Assembly (NCBI RefSeq): GCF_019049245.1
Contig: NZ_JAGMUK010000033.1
Location: forward strand, 1-54,954
DNA length: 54,954 nucleotides
Source of the DNA: Streptomyces sp. AC555_RSS877
GTDB taxonomy: Bacteria; Actinomycetota; Actinomycetes; Streptomycetales; Streptomycetaceae
Direction: 5' to 3'
Below, piece after piece: positions 8,451 through 17,817 of this stretch. Each line of letters starts with the position of its first letter. Position 1 is the stretch's first letter. The translations under genes and the position numbers were made by a program. The notes beneath the pieces are model-generated. The model ran no database searches. It saw only the letters and a list, made by a program, of their open reading frames with translations, and was not told where the DNA came from.

Positions 8451-8806
8451 CCCCTTTCGCACCCAGCCGCGCCCGGCGCCTCGCCGCAGCCGCGAGCGCT
8501 CTCACGGTCATCGCCGTCGCCGTCGGTGTGCTCGTCTGGGCGCTCGGGGCGAGCCTGCCGGAGATGTGGTGGCCGCGCACCGGACATGCCTTCGCCGCCC
8601 GTCCGCAGTTTGCGCAGCAGGATCCGTGCGCCCTGATCGTGGGACCGGCCAAGGCGTACTGCGAGCGCGGCCGCCACGCCGCGAGCACCGGATCCAACCA
8701 GCACGGCGGTGATGCCGCCACGTGGAAGTTGCTGCCGGCCACGACAGCGGTAGGCGCGCTCGTGGTCTGGCGACGCCGAACATCTACGAGGCAAGGGCGG
8801 GCTTGA
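8447..8806 (+). CDS. Small membrane protein sharing a cysteine motif with its neighbour
   Basis: 119 aa from ATG at 8447, which overlaps the VirB4 stop (ATGA) and has GAAGGA six bases upstream. The ATG at 8441 is possible but too close to that ribosome site. One membrane helix lies near the N-terminus (about residues 12-34) and another near residues 93-105. Between them is D-P-C-A-L-I-V-G-P-A-K-A-Y-C-E-R-G. The same pattern, D-x-C-x-L-x-x-G-P-x-K-x-Y-C-E-R, occurs in the loop of the large membrane protein encoded next. The paired cysteines probably form a disulfide outside the membrane. No family is recognised. Confidence 0.65.
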   Translation: MTPFAPSRARRLAAAASALTVIAVAVGVLVWALGASLPEMWWPRTGHAFAARPQFAQQDPCALIVGPAKAYCERGRHAASTGSNQHGGDAATWKLLPATTAVGALVVWRRRTSTRQGRA

Positions 8807-8807
8807 G

Positions 8808-11594
8808 ATGTGGCGTCCAGACCGCGGCGCGCTGCGCTCAGCCGGCTTCGTCCTGCTGCTCACCGGGGTGTTCGTCATGGTGAACAGCCAGGTCGTGTAC
8901 GCGGCGGGCAGCAACAACGAGACCGGAGACCTGCTCGCCCCGCTGAACATCTACTCGTCCGAGGGCGTGCCGATCGATGGGTACGACCTGAACGCCGAGG
9001 GCGGCTCCATCGTCGCCTTCAAAACGCAGGCCCTCGCCTTCGCCCTGTCCGGGCTGTTCACCCTGATCCGGCTGCTCGTTGGGCTGGCCGGGTGGGCGAT
9101 CGAGGTCGCCTTCCGGTTCCCGCTGCTGAAGATCCTTATCCGCCCGGCGCAGAAGGTCGCCGACACCTACGACGTGTTGGTCGTCGACACGCTCGGGCTG
9201 AAGGGGCTGCTGCTGGCCTGGGCGTTTGTCTTCGCCGGTTTCATGATCGTGCGTGGTCGCGTCGGCCGGGGTCTGGGCGAGATCTTTTTGACCCTGCTCA
9301 TCGGGGCGATCGCCGCGTCGGCCCTCATCCGCCCCGACACACTGCTCGCTCAGGACGGGCCGCTGGGGCAGGCCCAGCAGGTGGCCGCCGAGGTCGCGCA
9401 GCAGAGTGTCAACTCCTATGACTGGGGTGGCAAGCTCGCCAGCCGCGGGCCGTGCGGTGGCATGGCCGGCATGCAGGAGGCCACGTGCCTGGAGCGTGAA
9501 AAAGCCCAGCCGGTGTCGTCGACGGAGGTGGCCCGCCCACTCCAGGACTCGGTTACCAACGCTCTCGTCGTCAAGCCCTACATGCTGCTGCAGTACGGGC
9601 GCATCCTCGACCCGGCCAAGACCGGCGACCGCAAGGCCTACGCCGTCCATCTGAAATGGGTTTCCGGCGGATACAAGGCCTCCTCCGGCGATGGCGGGGA
9701 CGCCAATTGTGACGCGCTCGCCCCTCCGATGCGCAAGACCTGCGAAGAGCAGAACAAGAGGAAGGACGCCTGCAGTCTGGTCTACGGCCCGGGCAAGGAG
9801 TACTGCGAGCGGGACATCGGCGGCATTCCGAGCAGCGGCCTGCCAGAGCTCACGCCCGGAGGCGAGCTGCTGGACGCCTCCTCCGCGATCGTCACCGACG
9901 AGGACAGGGAGTTCGCTGCCTTCCTCGCCGACCTGAAGAAAGCCGGGGACGTCGGCAAAGCGTGCGCCGCCTACGCCGAACAGCCCACGTGGTGGCGGGT
10001 CGGCGGCGCCGCCCTGCTCATGATCGCCGCCCTGTTCATCTGCGGCATGCTGCTGTCCAGCGCGATCGTCCTGCTCGGCACCCAAGGCGTGTGCGCGGCG
10101 GCCGCGGCCGCCGGCGGCGTCACGTTCATCGCGGGCATGCTGCCCGGTCCCGCACGCCAGTCGGTGTGGAAATGGCTGTCCATCTGGGGCATCTCCGTCC
10201 TGACCGTGGTCGTGCTCTGTGCGTTCGTGCCGTTCTTCGGCATCGCCATCGACGCCACCATCACAGATGGCCCCGACCTGATGGTGGAACGGATCCTGCT
10301 GATCGACGTCCTCGCCATTGCGGGCGCCGCCGGGCACCGCAGGCTGCTGACCGGGATCGCATCCTTTGGCCGTCGTATGGCGATGCGGATGCGCTACGCC
10401 AAGGTCGGCGGCACCCACATGCCCGGCGACACCTCCGAACTCGGCGCCGCCCTCGCCATGAACTCCCCCGCCGCGCTCGGCGGTTACGGTGGCGGGCTGC
10501 GCGCCTTCACCAACGGCGGCGGCCGGTTCGGGCTGCTCGGCACCCGCCAGCGCCTGATGGGCGCGCTGACGTCGCTGGCCGACGGGGCGGGCATGCCGGT
10601 GGACACCGGCCGGGTGCTCGCCGACGCACGCGCCGAAGCAGGGCGCGGACTCGCACCCCTCGCCGCGGCCGCCGCCGTGGCCGGGGTGGGGACACGGCTC
10701 GGTGCGAAGGGCTCTGTCTGGCTGCTGATCGGCCGGCGGCCGGACAATGAGCAGCTGGCCAAGTGGCAAAAGCCCACGGCGGACGGTGCCCCCGAGCCGG
10801 GCGGCGCAGTCGGCGGCGGGAGCGGTGGTCCGGGCGGCGGGGGGCCGCGCCGTCCTGGCGGTCCGCCCGACCGCTACCGCAATGAGGACGGCCAGGTCGT
10901 CGACCCCCGCTCGGGTCAGGTCCTGCACGACCAGAACACCGACCGCACACTGCTGTCCACGCGTGCCCACAACCGTCTGGTGCGCCTGCGCGGTTACCGC
11001 ATCCTGAACCGGGGCGGCCGCACCGCGTACGGGGCGACGGCCGGTCTTGCGACCAGCGTCCGCCGGGCTCGCACGCAGGGATCGCTCTACTCGCAGGACG
11101 CCCGCCAGCAGGTGCGGGTGTGGGGCAACACTGTCCGCGAGGACGGCCGGGCCTGGTCCGAGATGGGCCGGGAGGTGTCCCGTGTCATTCGCCGGCACAG
11201 CGACGACAGCGGCCAGGCGGGCCACTTCAGCGGCCGTCGCCTGCCGAGCGCCACGGGGCGTGGCGCGACGGGTACCGCAGGGGCAGCGCAGGCGCGCGCC
11301 ACGACGGCCGGACCCCGTGCCACTGCTATGGCAGCACCGACGTCCCCCCGTGCCGCCGGCCCCTCATCTGCACCTGCGGCGTCCGGCGGCTCGGGCCCGA
11401 ACGAGGCATTGCGGCGGCTGCTCAACGATCCCGCGGAACTTGGGCGCCGGACCATCGAGAACGTCGCGCGCGTGGATCCCGATCTGGCGCGCGCCATGCG
11501 AGGGGGAACCCCCGATGCGGAGCGGCTACGCCAGGCCGAGGCGCTGCGTGAGATGCGGGAACGGTGGCAGGGCGAAGGCGGTGAGAGCGAGTGA
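8808..11594 (+). CDS. VirB6/TrbL-like polytopic transfer membrane protein
   Basis: 928 aa from ATG at 8808, one base after the previous stop. An N-terminal export helix (residues about 5-28) is followed by hydrophobic segments near 75-105, 125-145 and 155-170. A large cysteine-containing loop (about 180-390) carries D-A-C-S-L-V-Y-G-P-G-K-E-Y-C-E-R, and a second cluster of helices spans about 395-515. The last 400 residues are hydrophilic, Gly/Pro/Arg-rich and presumably cytoplasmic. This arrangement matches the channel-forming VirB6/TrbL/TcpH components. The loop motif is shared with the 119-aa protein immediately upstream, hinting that they associate. Confidence 0.75.
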   Translation: MWRPDRGALRSAGFVLLLTGVFVMVNSQVVYAAGSNNETGDLLAPLNIYSSEGVPIDGYDLNAEGGSIVAFKTQALAFALSGLFTLIRLLVGLAGWAIEVAFRFPLLKILIRPAQKVADTYDVLVVDTLGLKGLLLAWAFVFAGFMIVRGRVGRGLGEIFLTLLIGAIAASALIRPDTLLAQDGPLGQAQQVAAEVAQQSVNSYDWGGKLASRGPCGGMAGMQEATCLEREKAQPVSSTEVARPLQDSVTNALVVKPYMLLQYGRILDPAKTGDRKAYAVHLKWVSGGYKASSGDGGDANCDALAPPMRKTCEEQNKRKDACSLVYGPGKEYCERDIGGIPSSGLPELTPGGELLDASSAIVTDEDREFAAFLADLKKAGDVGKACAAYAEQPTWWRVGGAALLMIAALFICGMLLSSAIVLLGTQGVCAAAAAAGGVTFIAGMLPGPARQSVWKWLSIWGISVLTVVVLCAFVPFFGIAIDATITDGPDLMVERILLIDVLAIAGAAGHRRLLTGIASFGRRMAMRMRYAKVGGTHMPGDTSELGAALAMNSPAALGGYGGGLRAFTNGGGRFGLLGTRQRLMGALTSLADGAGMPVDTGRVLADARAEAGRGLAPLAAAAAVAGVGTRLGAKGSVWLLIGRRPDNEQLAKWQKPTADGAPEPGGAVGGGSGGPGGGGPRRPGGPPDRYRNEDGQVVDPRSGQVLHDQNTDRTLLSTRAHNRLVRLRGYRILNRGGRTAYGATAGLATSVRRARTQGSLYSQDARQQVRVWGNTVREDGRAWSEMGREVSRVIRRHSDDSGQAGHFSGRRLPSATGRGATGTAGAAQARATTAGPRATAMAAPTSPRAAGPSSAPAASGGSGPNEALRRLLNDPAELGRRTIENVARVDPDLARAMRGGTPDAERLRQAEALREMRERWQGEGGESE

Positions 11595-12742
11595 GCGCGT
11601 CTCGGCGCCGGTTCGGGCGGTGGGGATGTGTGACGGTGTTACTGCTGTTCGCCGCGGTGTGCTGCGCGGCTCCTGTCTCAGGCGCGATCAGCGCGTACGT
11701 CGCCCTGCAGACCGGGCTCCAGGACGACGGGGGAATCGCCGACGGCGGCACCGCGGCGGACATCCCCGCCCGGATGCTGACCGCCTACAAGAAGGCTGTC
11801 CAGCAGGTCGTCAAGCACGTGCCCACGTGCCAGGGCATGCGCTGGCCGATCCTGGCCGGGATCGCCAAGGTCGAGTCCAACCACGCGGTGGGTAGGAACA
11901 TCGCCGACAACGGCGATATCCGCCCGAAGATCTACGGGGTGCTCCTCAACGGTTCCGGGGCCGGCGGCAACACCACCGTCTTCCCGGACACCGATGGCGG
12001 CAAATGGGACGGCACCTCTGGGGGTGAGCGTGCCATTGGCCCCTTCCAGTTCTTGCCCTCCACCTGGGAGGGCGTCGGGAAGGATGCGGGCGGCGACAAG
12101 ACCGCCGACCCGCACAACGCCGACGACGCCGCGCTCGGCGCCGCGATCTACCTGTGCGGCAACGGCCGCGACCTGACCAAGCGGGCGCAGCTGAAGGCCG
12201 CGATCTTCCAGTACAACCATTCGAACGAGTACGTGGCCAACGTGCTGGGCTGGATCGACCAGTACACGGCGGCCGCGAAGGACCCGGACCTGAAGAACGT
12301 GTCCGGGAAGGTCCGCACCGTGATCGAGGCGGCGCTCTCCCAGCGCGGTGTGCCCTACTCGTGGGGCGGCGGTAACGCCAGCGGCAAGTCGCACGGCATC
12401 TGCTGCTCGCCGAGCGGCAAGAGCGGCACGAACATCAAGGGCTTCGACTGCTCGGGGCTGACCGTGTACGCCTACGCCAAGGCCGGCATCCAGCTGCCGC
12501 GCACCGCGGCCGCGCAGGCCGGGGTTGGCCAGCGCATCCCCGCCAGTCTCGGCACCAGCGCGCTCAAGCCCGGCGACCTCGTCTTCTACGCCGACGCCCC
12601 CGGCCGGGACGCGACGATCTATCACGTCGGGATTTACCTGGGCAGCGGACAGATGGTCAACGCCGCCCGCCCGGCCACCGTGGTCCGCCTGGACGCGGTC
12701 ACCGCGATGTCGGGATACGCGGGAGGGGCCCGGCTGCTATGA
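11591..12742 (+). CDS. VirB1/TcpG-like cell-wall hydrolase (lytic transglycosylase plus NlpC/P60)
   Basis: 383 aa from GTG at 11591 (GTGA overlap). A membrane helix at residues about 12-35 leads to a lytic-transglycosylase-like domain (about 60-235) with catalytic-type Glu in K-V-E-S-N-H and a G-P-F-Q-F-L-P-S-T-W motif. An NlpC/P60 peptidase domain follows (about 235-383), with G-F-D-C-S-G-L-T holding the nucleophile near residue 287 and Y-H-V-G-I-Y-L the histidine near 346. This two-enzyme form is the peptidoglycan-opening component of Gram-positive conjugation systems. Codon 17, in the export signal, is TTA (11639-11641), which in Streptomyces depends on the developmental tRNA bldA. Confidence 0.9.
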   Translation: MSASRRRFGRWGCVTVLLLFAAVCCAAPVSGAISAYVALQTGLQDDGGIADGGTAADIPARMLTAYKKAVQQVVKHVPTCQGMRWPILAGIAKVESNHAVGRNIADNGDIRPKIYGVLLNGSGAGGNTTVFPDTDGGKWDGTSGGERAIGPFQFLPSTWEGVGKDAGGDKTADPHNADDAALGAAIYLCGNGRDLTKRAQLKAAIFQYNHSNEYVANVLGWIDQYTAAAKDPDLKNVSGKVRTVIEAALSQRGVPYSWGGGNASGKSHGICCSPSGKSGTNIKGFDCSGLTVYAYAKAGIQLPRTAAAQAGVGQRIPASLGTSALKPGDLVFYADAPGRDATIYHVGIYLGSGQMVNAARPATVVRLDAVTAMSGYAGGARLL

Positions 12743-12810
12743 CCACCTCCCTTGTAGGTTCCGAAAAGAGACGACGGTGTCCAAGTGATCTGTCGTCAAC
12801 CTGTCGGTAG
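12739..12810 (+). pseudogene. Truncated translationally coupled small frame
   Basis: A 23-aa frame beginning ATGA over the stop of the wall hydrolase (start M-T-T-S-L-V-G-S-E-K). The four-base coupling is the same as at the other operon junctions. The frame ends where the foreign-looking NUDIX segment begins. It may be the start of the next operon gene cut off by that insertion, or an unrelated short frame. Evidence is positional only. Confidence 0.3.
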
Positions 12811-12916
12811 ACGCTCTCTTTCGGCCCGGTTCTCGTACCGCACCGCCGTCACGTCCGGAGTCTGCACCGCCGTAGGACGCCAAGCCGCGGAGCACGAACT
12901 CCAGCCGCACCGCAGC

Positions 12917-13424
12917 TCACATCACTCCCGGCCGCAACGGCAGAGCGCGATATCGGTCGAACGCCTCGCGAGCATCCGGAACGAACTCCCGATGCCGGAC
13001 CAAGTCAGTCAGTTCGGCCTCAGTCAGCCAGTCATGCCAAGCGACCTCCGAAGGGTCGGGCCGGACCGGTTCCGTGACGACGACCTCATGCAGACCAAGC
13101 CAGTACGGGCTGATCACGGCCCTTGCACAAGAACTTGAACAGGAAACGAGGACGGGCATGAACACCCAGTTCTTCCGCCAACTCCCGCGCAGCGGCTTCT
13201 TCATACGACTCGGCCACGTCCACTGCGCCTCCCAGCATCCAGTTGATCTGTCCCGGGAAGAGAGCGACCTCGTCGGGACGGCGATGGACAAGGAACTGCC
13301 CCGCACTGTTGCGGCAAACGATCGTCGATATGCGGTGCAGCCACCGGTGACGGATCGCCTCCCCCCTTTCCACGACAGCTATCACCTCGTCACGCTCGTC
13401 AACCCGCTCAACAAGTTCACCCAT
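12917..13424 (-). pseudogene. Frameshifted NUDIX hydrolase
   Basis: From the ATG at 13424 the minus strand encodes a NUDIX hydrolase (start M-G-E-L-V-E-R-V-D-E-R-D-E-V-I) with an intact Nudix box, G-x5-E-x7-R-E-L-x-E-E-L-G, at about residues 62-84. Near 13117 the frame breaks and ends after W-S-A. The normal C-terminus (V-I-S-P-Y-W-L-G-L-H-E-V-V to G-V-M at 12917) continues in another frame, consistent with one extra base in the GGGCC run. Intact, it would hydrolyse nucleoside-diphosphate-linked substrates. It opposes the transfer operon and splits it, so it looks like inserted DNA. A sequencing error at the homopolymer is possible. Confidence 0.75.
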
Positions 13425-13519
13425 GGGGCACACGATGGCAGAGGGAACAGACAAACCCTCCAGAGCACGCACTCTGCTCGGCGACACCAGCTCGCATCCT
13501 GCCCGGAGGAAAACGACAG

Positions 13520-14255
13520 ATGCGCTGGACGATCCCGCCGACAGATCGGCCGGACAACCGTCCGACATTCCTGGTTATCAGGTCTCGGACGACAAGTCAG
13601 ATCGGAACCTACATCCCTGGCGCCCTCACCGCGCCTGCTGCTGATCGCCACTGTGGTCCTGGCCGTGGCCGGGGTGGTCCTGCTGGCGGTGCCGCATTCA
13701 CCGAGCGCACCCTCAGCCTCATCGCCATCTCGCACGGCCGCTCCGACGCCGCCTCCCTCCGCGACCGCTCCCGGCCGCCCCGGGGCGCAGACCACGGCTA
13801 GGTCCGCGCAGGCCACGGCCTCCACCGCGTTGACGCGGTCGGCGAGCGCCTCCGCGCTGCCGCCGCACGGCGAGGGCGTGGCCGGCGATGCCGTCATCCA
13901 GAAGTCGTTGGAGGACGCCTGGCCCGCCGACCTTGCCGCCGCCGACGAGCACACGCTCCTCGAGGCCGGCCGTGACCTGCTGCGCGCGGACGCCACCGGG
14001 ATCGGCCGCTCCAAGTGGCCCTCGCTCTTCGGCGCCCCGGACCACGCGATCGCACCGGCGTTCGCCACCGCTCGCTTCCGTGTCCAGGCCGCCGTCGCCC
14101 GCCGCAACGGCAGTCCGAACCGGGCAGTGGTGCACCTGGTGTGGGCGGGTGCCGACCGTGGCGGCACCTACACCGACCGGCGCATCACCGACTGGTACTT
14201 CACCCGCACCTCGACGAAGGGAGCGTCCACGTGGACGCCTCAGCCCTCTACTTGA
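13520..14255 (+). CDS. Transfer-operon membrane-anchored protein, apparently frameshifted
   Basis: ATG at 13520 has a strong GGAGG ten bases upstream and opens M-R-W-T-I-P-P-T-D-R-P. The convincing protein downstream (a membrane helix L-L-L-I-A-T-V-V-L-A-V-A-G-V-V-L, then a Ser/Thr/Pro/Ala linker and a folded domain ending at 14255) is in a different frame. A single-base shift near 13600-13640 would join them. Without a frameshift, no good start exists for the second frame. The C-terminal domain (about 130 residues, with I-T-D-W-Y-F near the end) is unrecognised but conserved-looking. The stop overlaps the start of the coupling-ATPase gene by 25 bases, so it belongs to the operon. Confidence 0.5.
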
Positions 14256-16852
14256 CCGGCCAGGCGGCCCCCTCGGCGTCCGGCTCGGTGTTCGGACTGT
14301 TCACCGGCGTCATCCACACAGTCGGCTGGATGATCACCTACTGGTGGGTGCCTGCGGCCGTCGCCGTCATCGCCTGGGCGGCGAGCGAGCTGGTAGTGCG
14401 CCGCCTGGCACGGAAGGCTTCGGCCGAGCGGATGGCGTTGGAGCTCGTGCCGTCGCGGCGTTTCGACCCTGGCCTGGAGGAGATCTTCCGCCGCGGGGTC
14501 CAGCTCGCCCGGGCCTCGACGAGCATGCCGTGGTGGGCGCCGCGCCGGACGAAGGCGGTGCAGATCCGGCTGCGTGCGGACGGCTCCAGCCCGCTGCGCT
14601 ACCGGATCGAGGGTCCCGCCGGTGGTGAACGCCTGCTGTCGATCACGCCGTTCGGTCCGTCCGTCACGGTGAACCGGGCTCGTCCCCTCTCCGATCAGCC
14701 GCGTGATCACATGGTGCGGGCGGAGTTCGTTCTGCGCGGCAAGCCCACGGCCCCGCTGCGGGACGTTCCGCTGGACCCGGACCCGTTGCAGCCGCTGATC
14801 GATGCCGTCTCCGATCTGCGGGCGGAGCTTGGGGATCTGGCGGAGATACGGCTCGACATCCAGCGGGCCCCCAAGTGGGCGCTGCGGGCTCGCCGTCTGC
14901 AGCTGATGTCGGACGCCCGCCGCAGGGAGCGGCGCGAGGCCCAGCGGGCGGCCCGGTGGGTACGCCAGGACGCCACCGGCATCGAGGACTCACTCGCCTG
15001 GCAGCTCCAGCAGTTGGTCAGCGGCAAGCAGCACGCGGGCGGGCGTCGACTGGTCATGCCGCCCGTCCCTCGCCGGGTGGAGCCCGCGGAGGCTTTGGGC
15101 AAGCTCGCCGATGACGACCATCTGGTGCGCGTGCAACTGCTGGTGATGTGCGCGTCGAACACCGAAGGCCGAGCTCAGGCCCGGCTCGGCCAGCTCCAGG
15201 CCGCGCTCGACGTGTTCGGTGGCAGCTCACGGTGGGCGATGCGCGGATGGCAGATCGGCCCGTGGCGGTTCGGGGCGGACCGCTGGCCCAGCCGCCGCAG
15301 CTTCGAGCGCCGCTGGACGTGGGGGCACTGCCAGCCGCCCCGCCCGAACTGGGTCAGGTTGGAGGAGTTGCTCGGCCTGCTCAAGCCACCCACGGTGCAC
15401 TGCCGGCTGCCCCTGCTCGCAGGAGACCTGCCGACGTTCGAGTTCAACAACCCCGAGCTGCTGCTGCAGGGCATCTACCGCGCCCCCGACGGCCGACGGC
15501 GCCTGGTCGCCAGCTACGCCAAGGAGACGCTGTTCGAGGTCGGCGTGGGCAAGGCGGGCGGCGGCAAGACCGAACGCGCCCTCGCGCAGGCGATCGGCTG
15601 GGCCCATGCCGGAGGCGGGCTGATGTTCGTCGACCCGCACCGCGACTCCTGGCCCCGCGCCCTGCCGTTTTTGGCACACGACGCGCTGATGGACCGGATC
15701 GCGCTCGTCGACCTCAACGCCCATGGTCCTGCTCCGCAGGTGAGTTCATGGAACCCGCTCGGCATGCACCAGGGCCAGGTGGCGCACGAGGTCGTCGAGG
15801 CCACCGTGGACGCCTTCGCGTCCGCCCTCGGCTGGGAGGACGCCAGCGCACCGCGCGCGCTGACCATCCTCACCGCCGCCCTGGCGGTGCTGGTGGCCGT
15901 CAACGAGGCCGCCTGCCAGGCCGGGCGCCCCGAGGACCAGGCCACGATCTTCCATGTGCGGGCGCTGCTCACCGATCCGGACTTCCGCGCTGCGGCGCTC
16001 GCCGGGGTTCAGGGGCGCCTGGACGATGAGACGCGCTCCTGGTGGCAGACGGTGTTCCCGACCCTGCCACCGGACTCCTTCGCCGTCATCCTCAACCCGA
16101 TCGCCCGCCTCGCCTCCAACCCCGTCACCCGCGCCTTCCTCGGCCAGCCCGCCGGCCGCTACAACATCCGCGCCGCGATGGACTCGAAGATGATCGTGTG
16201 GGTGTGCCCAGGCGGAAACGGGCCCACCGACCGGCTGATCACCGCACTGCTCGCCCGGGACCTGCTGCGTGCCGTGCGCTCCCGTCGCGATACCCCCGAA
16301 GCCCAGCGGGTGCCGTTCCGCCCGTACTTCGACGAGTTGATCACCTTGACCGGTGCGGCCGCAGAGACGATCGCTTCGATGTTCGAGGACTTCCGCAAGT
16401 ACAAGGTCCACGTCCACGGCATGACTCAGTTGCTGGCCCGCCTGCCCCTCCAAGTGCGTCTCTCCCTGGTCCAGAACGCCTCCACTCTCGCGTCCACCGC
16501 CGGATCGCAGTCCGCCATCGCTCCGATCACTGCGGAATGGGGCGATGACCCCGGACCTGACGTCGTCGCCACCCTGGACCGCTTCGAGCACTACATGACG
16601 CTCACAGTCACAGGCCGCCGCGTCGGCCCCGTCCGGATCACCGGCCCGCACCTCGACGACGTCTTCGCCCACTACGCCCGTCCCCGCCAGACGGCAGCAC
16701 TCGAGCACGCCGCCCTCGCCATGGCCGGCGCCGCGCCGCTTGGCCAGCTCACCGCCAGCGCCACCGGCCAACTGGCCCGTGTGAGCGACTTCCTCGCCCA
16801 GCACGCCACCACCACCCCGTCGGCCCTACGGCTGCAGAAGGGATACCAGTGA
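14231..16852 (+). CDS. VirD4/TraG-like type IV coupling ATPase
   Basis: 873 aa from GTG at 14231 with GAAGGGAG eight bases upstream. One or two membrane helices at residues about 14-55 are followed by a long cytoplasmic region. Walker A is G-V-G-K-A-G-G-G-K-T near residue 437, followed by the strand M-F-V-D-P-H-R-D. A conserved P-Y-F-D-E-L-I segment near 697 supplies Walker B, and a V-H-G-M-T-Q-L motif follows near 727. Membrane anchor plus late FtsK/HerA-type ATPase fits the coupling protein that feeds DNA or protein into the channel built by the preceding genes. It is the last gene of the operon; beyond it lies insertion-element debris. Confidence 0.8.
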   Translation: MDASALYLTGQAAPSASGSVFGLFTGVIHTVGWMITYWWVPAAVAVIAWAASELVVRRLARKASAERMALELVPSRRFDPGLEEIFRRGVQLARASTSMPWWAPRRTKAVQIRLRADGSSPLRYRIEGPAGGERLLSITPFGPSVTVNRARPLSDQPRDHMVRAEFVLRGKPTAPLRDVPLDPDPLQPLIDAVSDLRAELGDLAEIRLDIQRAPKWALRARRLQLMSDARRRERREAQRAARWVRQDATGIEDSLAWQLQQLVSGKQHAGGRRLVMPPVPRRVEPAEALGKLADDDHLVRVQLLVMCASNTEGRAQARLGQLQAALDVFGGSSRWAMRGWQIGPWRFGADRWPSRRSFERRWTWGHCQPPRPNWVRLEELLGLLKPPTVHCRLPLLAGDLPTFEFNNPELLLQGIYRAPDGRRRLVASYAKETLFEVGVGKAGGGKTERALAQAIGWAHAGGGLMFVDPHRDSWPRALPFLAHDALMDRIALVDLNAHGPAPQVSSWNPLGMHQGQVAHEVVEATVDAFASALGWEDASAPRALTILTAALAVLVAVNEAACQAGRPEDQATIFHVRALLTDPDFRAAALAGVQGRLDDETRSWWQTVFPTLPPDSFAVILNPIARLASNPVTRAFLGQPAGRYNIRAAMDSKMIVWVCPGGNGPTDRLITALLARDLLRAVRSRRDTPEAQRVPFRPYFDELITLTGAAAETIASMFEDFRKYKVHVHGMTQLLARLPLQVRLSLVQNASTLASTAGSQSAIAPITAEWGDDPGPDVVATLDRFEHYMTLTVTGRRVGPVRITGPHLDDVFAHYARPRQTAALEHAALAMAGAAPLGQLTASATGQLARVSDFLAQHATTTPSALRLQKGYQ

Positions 16853-16873
16853 CTGGCTCTGTCCGCGAGAACC

Positions 16874-17005
16874 GGCTCTGGCACAAAAGCTGTGTCGGCC
16901 GAGTACGTGCCCGCGTCCGAGAAGCCGCTGACCTGCCGGTTCACTGGGACTACCGGCCTTTGGCGCCAAGGATCGGCTCGACTTCACGAAAGTTGTGCCA
17001 GAACC
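16874..17005. mobile_element. MITE-like element, copy 1 (132 bp, internal deletion)
   Basis: Near-identical to 19001-19140 but lacks 8 internal bases near its left end (after GGCTCTGGCACAA). The right end, read inward, is GGTTCTGGCACAACTTTCGT, a near match to the left end of copy 2, so the element has about 24-bp terminal inverted repeats. They resemble ISL3-type ends, and an ISL3-type transposase tail directly follows. It carries no gene and is presumably mobilised in trans. No clear target duplication is visible. Confidence 0.75.
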
Positions 17006-17007
17006 GG

Positions 17008-17115
17008 AGTTCCGGCAGCATCGAGGGAGCCGTGAACCGCATCAAGAAGATCAAGAGACAGCTCTACGGCCGAGCCGGATTCGAACTTCTCCCCAAGATG
17101 ATCCTGCTTCAATGA
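17008..17115 (+). pseudogene. ISL3-family transposase C-terminal remnant
   Basis: The 36 codons before the TGA at 17113-17115 read S-S-G-S-I-E-G-A-V-N-R-I-K-K-I-K-R-Q-L-Y followed by G-R-A-G-F-E-L-L. This is the characteristic C-terminal block of ISL3-family transposases (S-S-G-x-x-E-G-x-V-N-R-I-K). The rest of the gene is missing; it is cut directly at the right end of the MITE-like element. A second, shorter trace (L-L-P-K-I joined to a TGTGCCAGAACC end) is visible near 17695-17720. Confidence 0.75.
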
Positions 17116-17191
17116 CCCTCATCGTCCCGTACCAGTGGCTGGTCCAGCCAACCCGCTCGACGCAGGCCACTGGGGCTCGTAGCCTCTCGCT

Positions 17192-17633
17192 GTGACGGAT
17201 ATGACTGAGGAGCGAGACGCCTTCAAGAATCGATGCACCAACGCCGCACGCACACTCTCAGCATGCGACCATCAGTCGCATCTCGTTCGACGCCTTCGCC
17301 GAGGAAGACTCCCTGGAGATCACCCTCAGGGAGGGGCCGTGGAAGCCGGACGTAGTAATCTCCCTCTCCAATCTCCACCACGTCTCGGTCGACAAGCCCC
17401 CGCAGATCGCCGGTAGCTTCATCGATGAGATCTCCTTGATCCACCTCCCGGTGCTCCCGCACCCATGGCCTGCGGACACCGCTGCCCGTGTCCGGCGGTT
17501 CGACGGACTCTGCGAGCTCGCGTGGCTACGGATCGTTGGACCGGCCGAAGTTGAAGCTGCCGCCTCGATTGTGACCGTCTACACCGCAATGAGCGACGAC
17601 CGGGCCTCAACGGTTCAAAATCACCTGAGATGA
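17192..17633 (+). pseudogene. Degraded hypothetical gene
   Basis: The GTG at 17192 opens a plausible N-terminus (V-T-D-M-T-E-E-R-D-A-F-K-N-R). The protein-like continuation, I-S-R-I-S-F-D-A-F-A-E-E-D-S-L-E-I, then V-V-I-S-L-S-N-L-H-H-V-S-V-D, through A-A-S-I-V-T-V-Y to the stop at 17631-17633, is in another frame and has no start of its own. One frameshift near 17260-17270 would join the halves into a protein of about 147 aa. I do not recognise the family. It sits between two MITE-like elements, where decay is expected. Confidence 0.45.
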
Positions 17634-17817
17634 CGGCCGCAGCATCACTCGACCCGGCCCCTCACGATCGAACAGCGAGGTGACGCTCTGCGACTGCTCC
17701 CCAAGATCTGTGCCAGAACCCGGGTTTCGACAGCAGCACTGGCACGGAGAGGTTGCTGCTGGGTGCGATGGCCGGCGCCGTCGGGTCTGGTGCCCTGATC
17801 GCATTGGTGCGCCGGCT

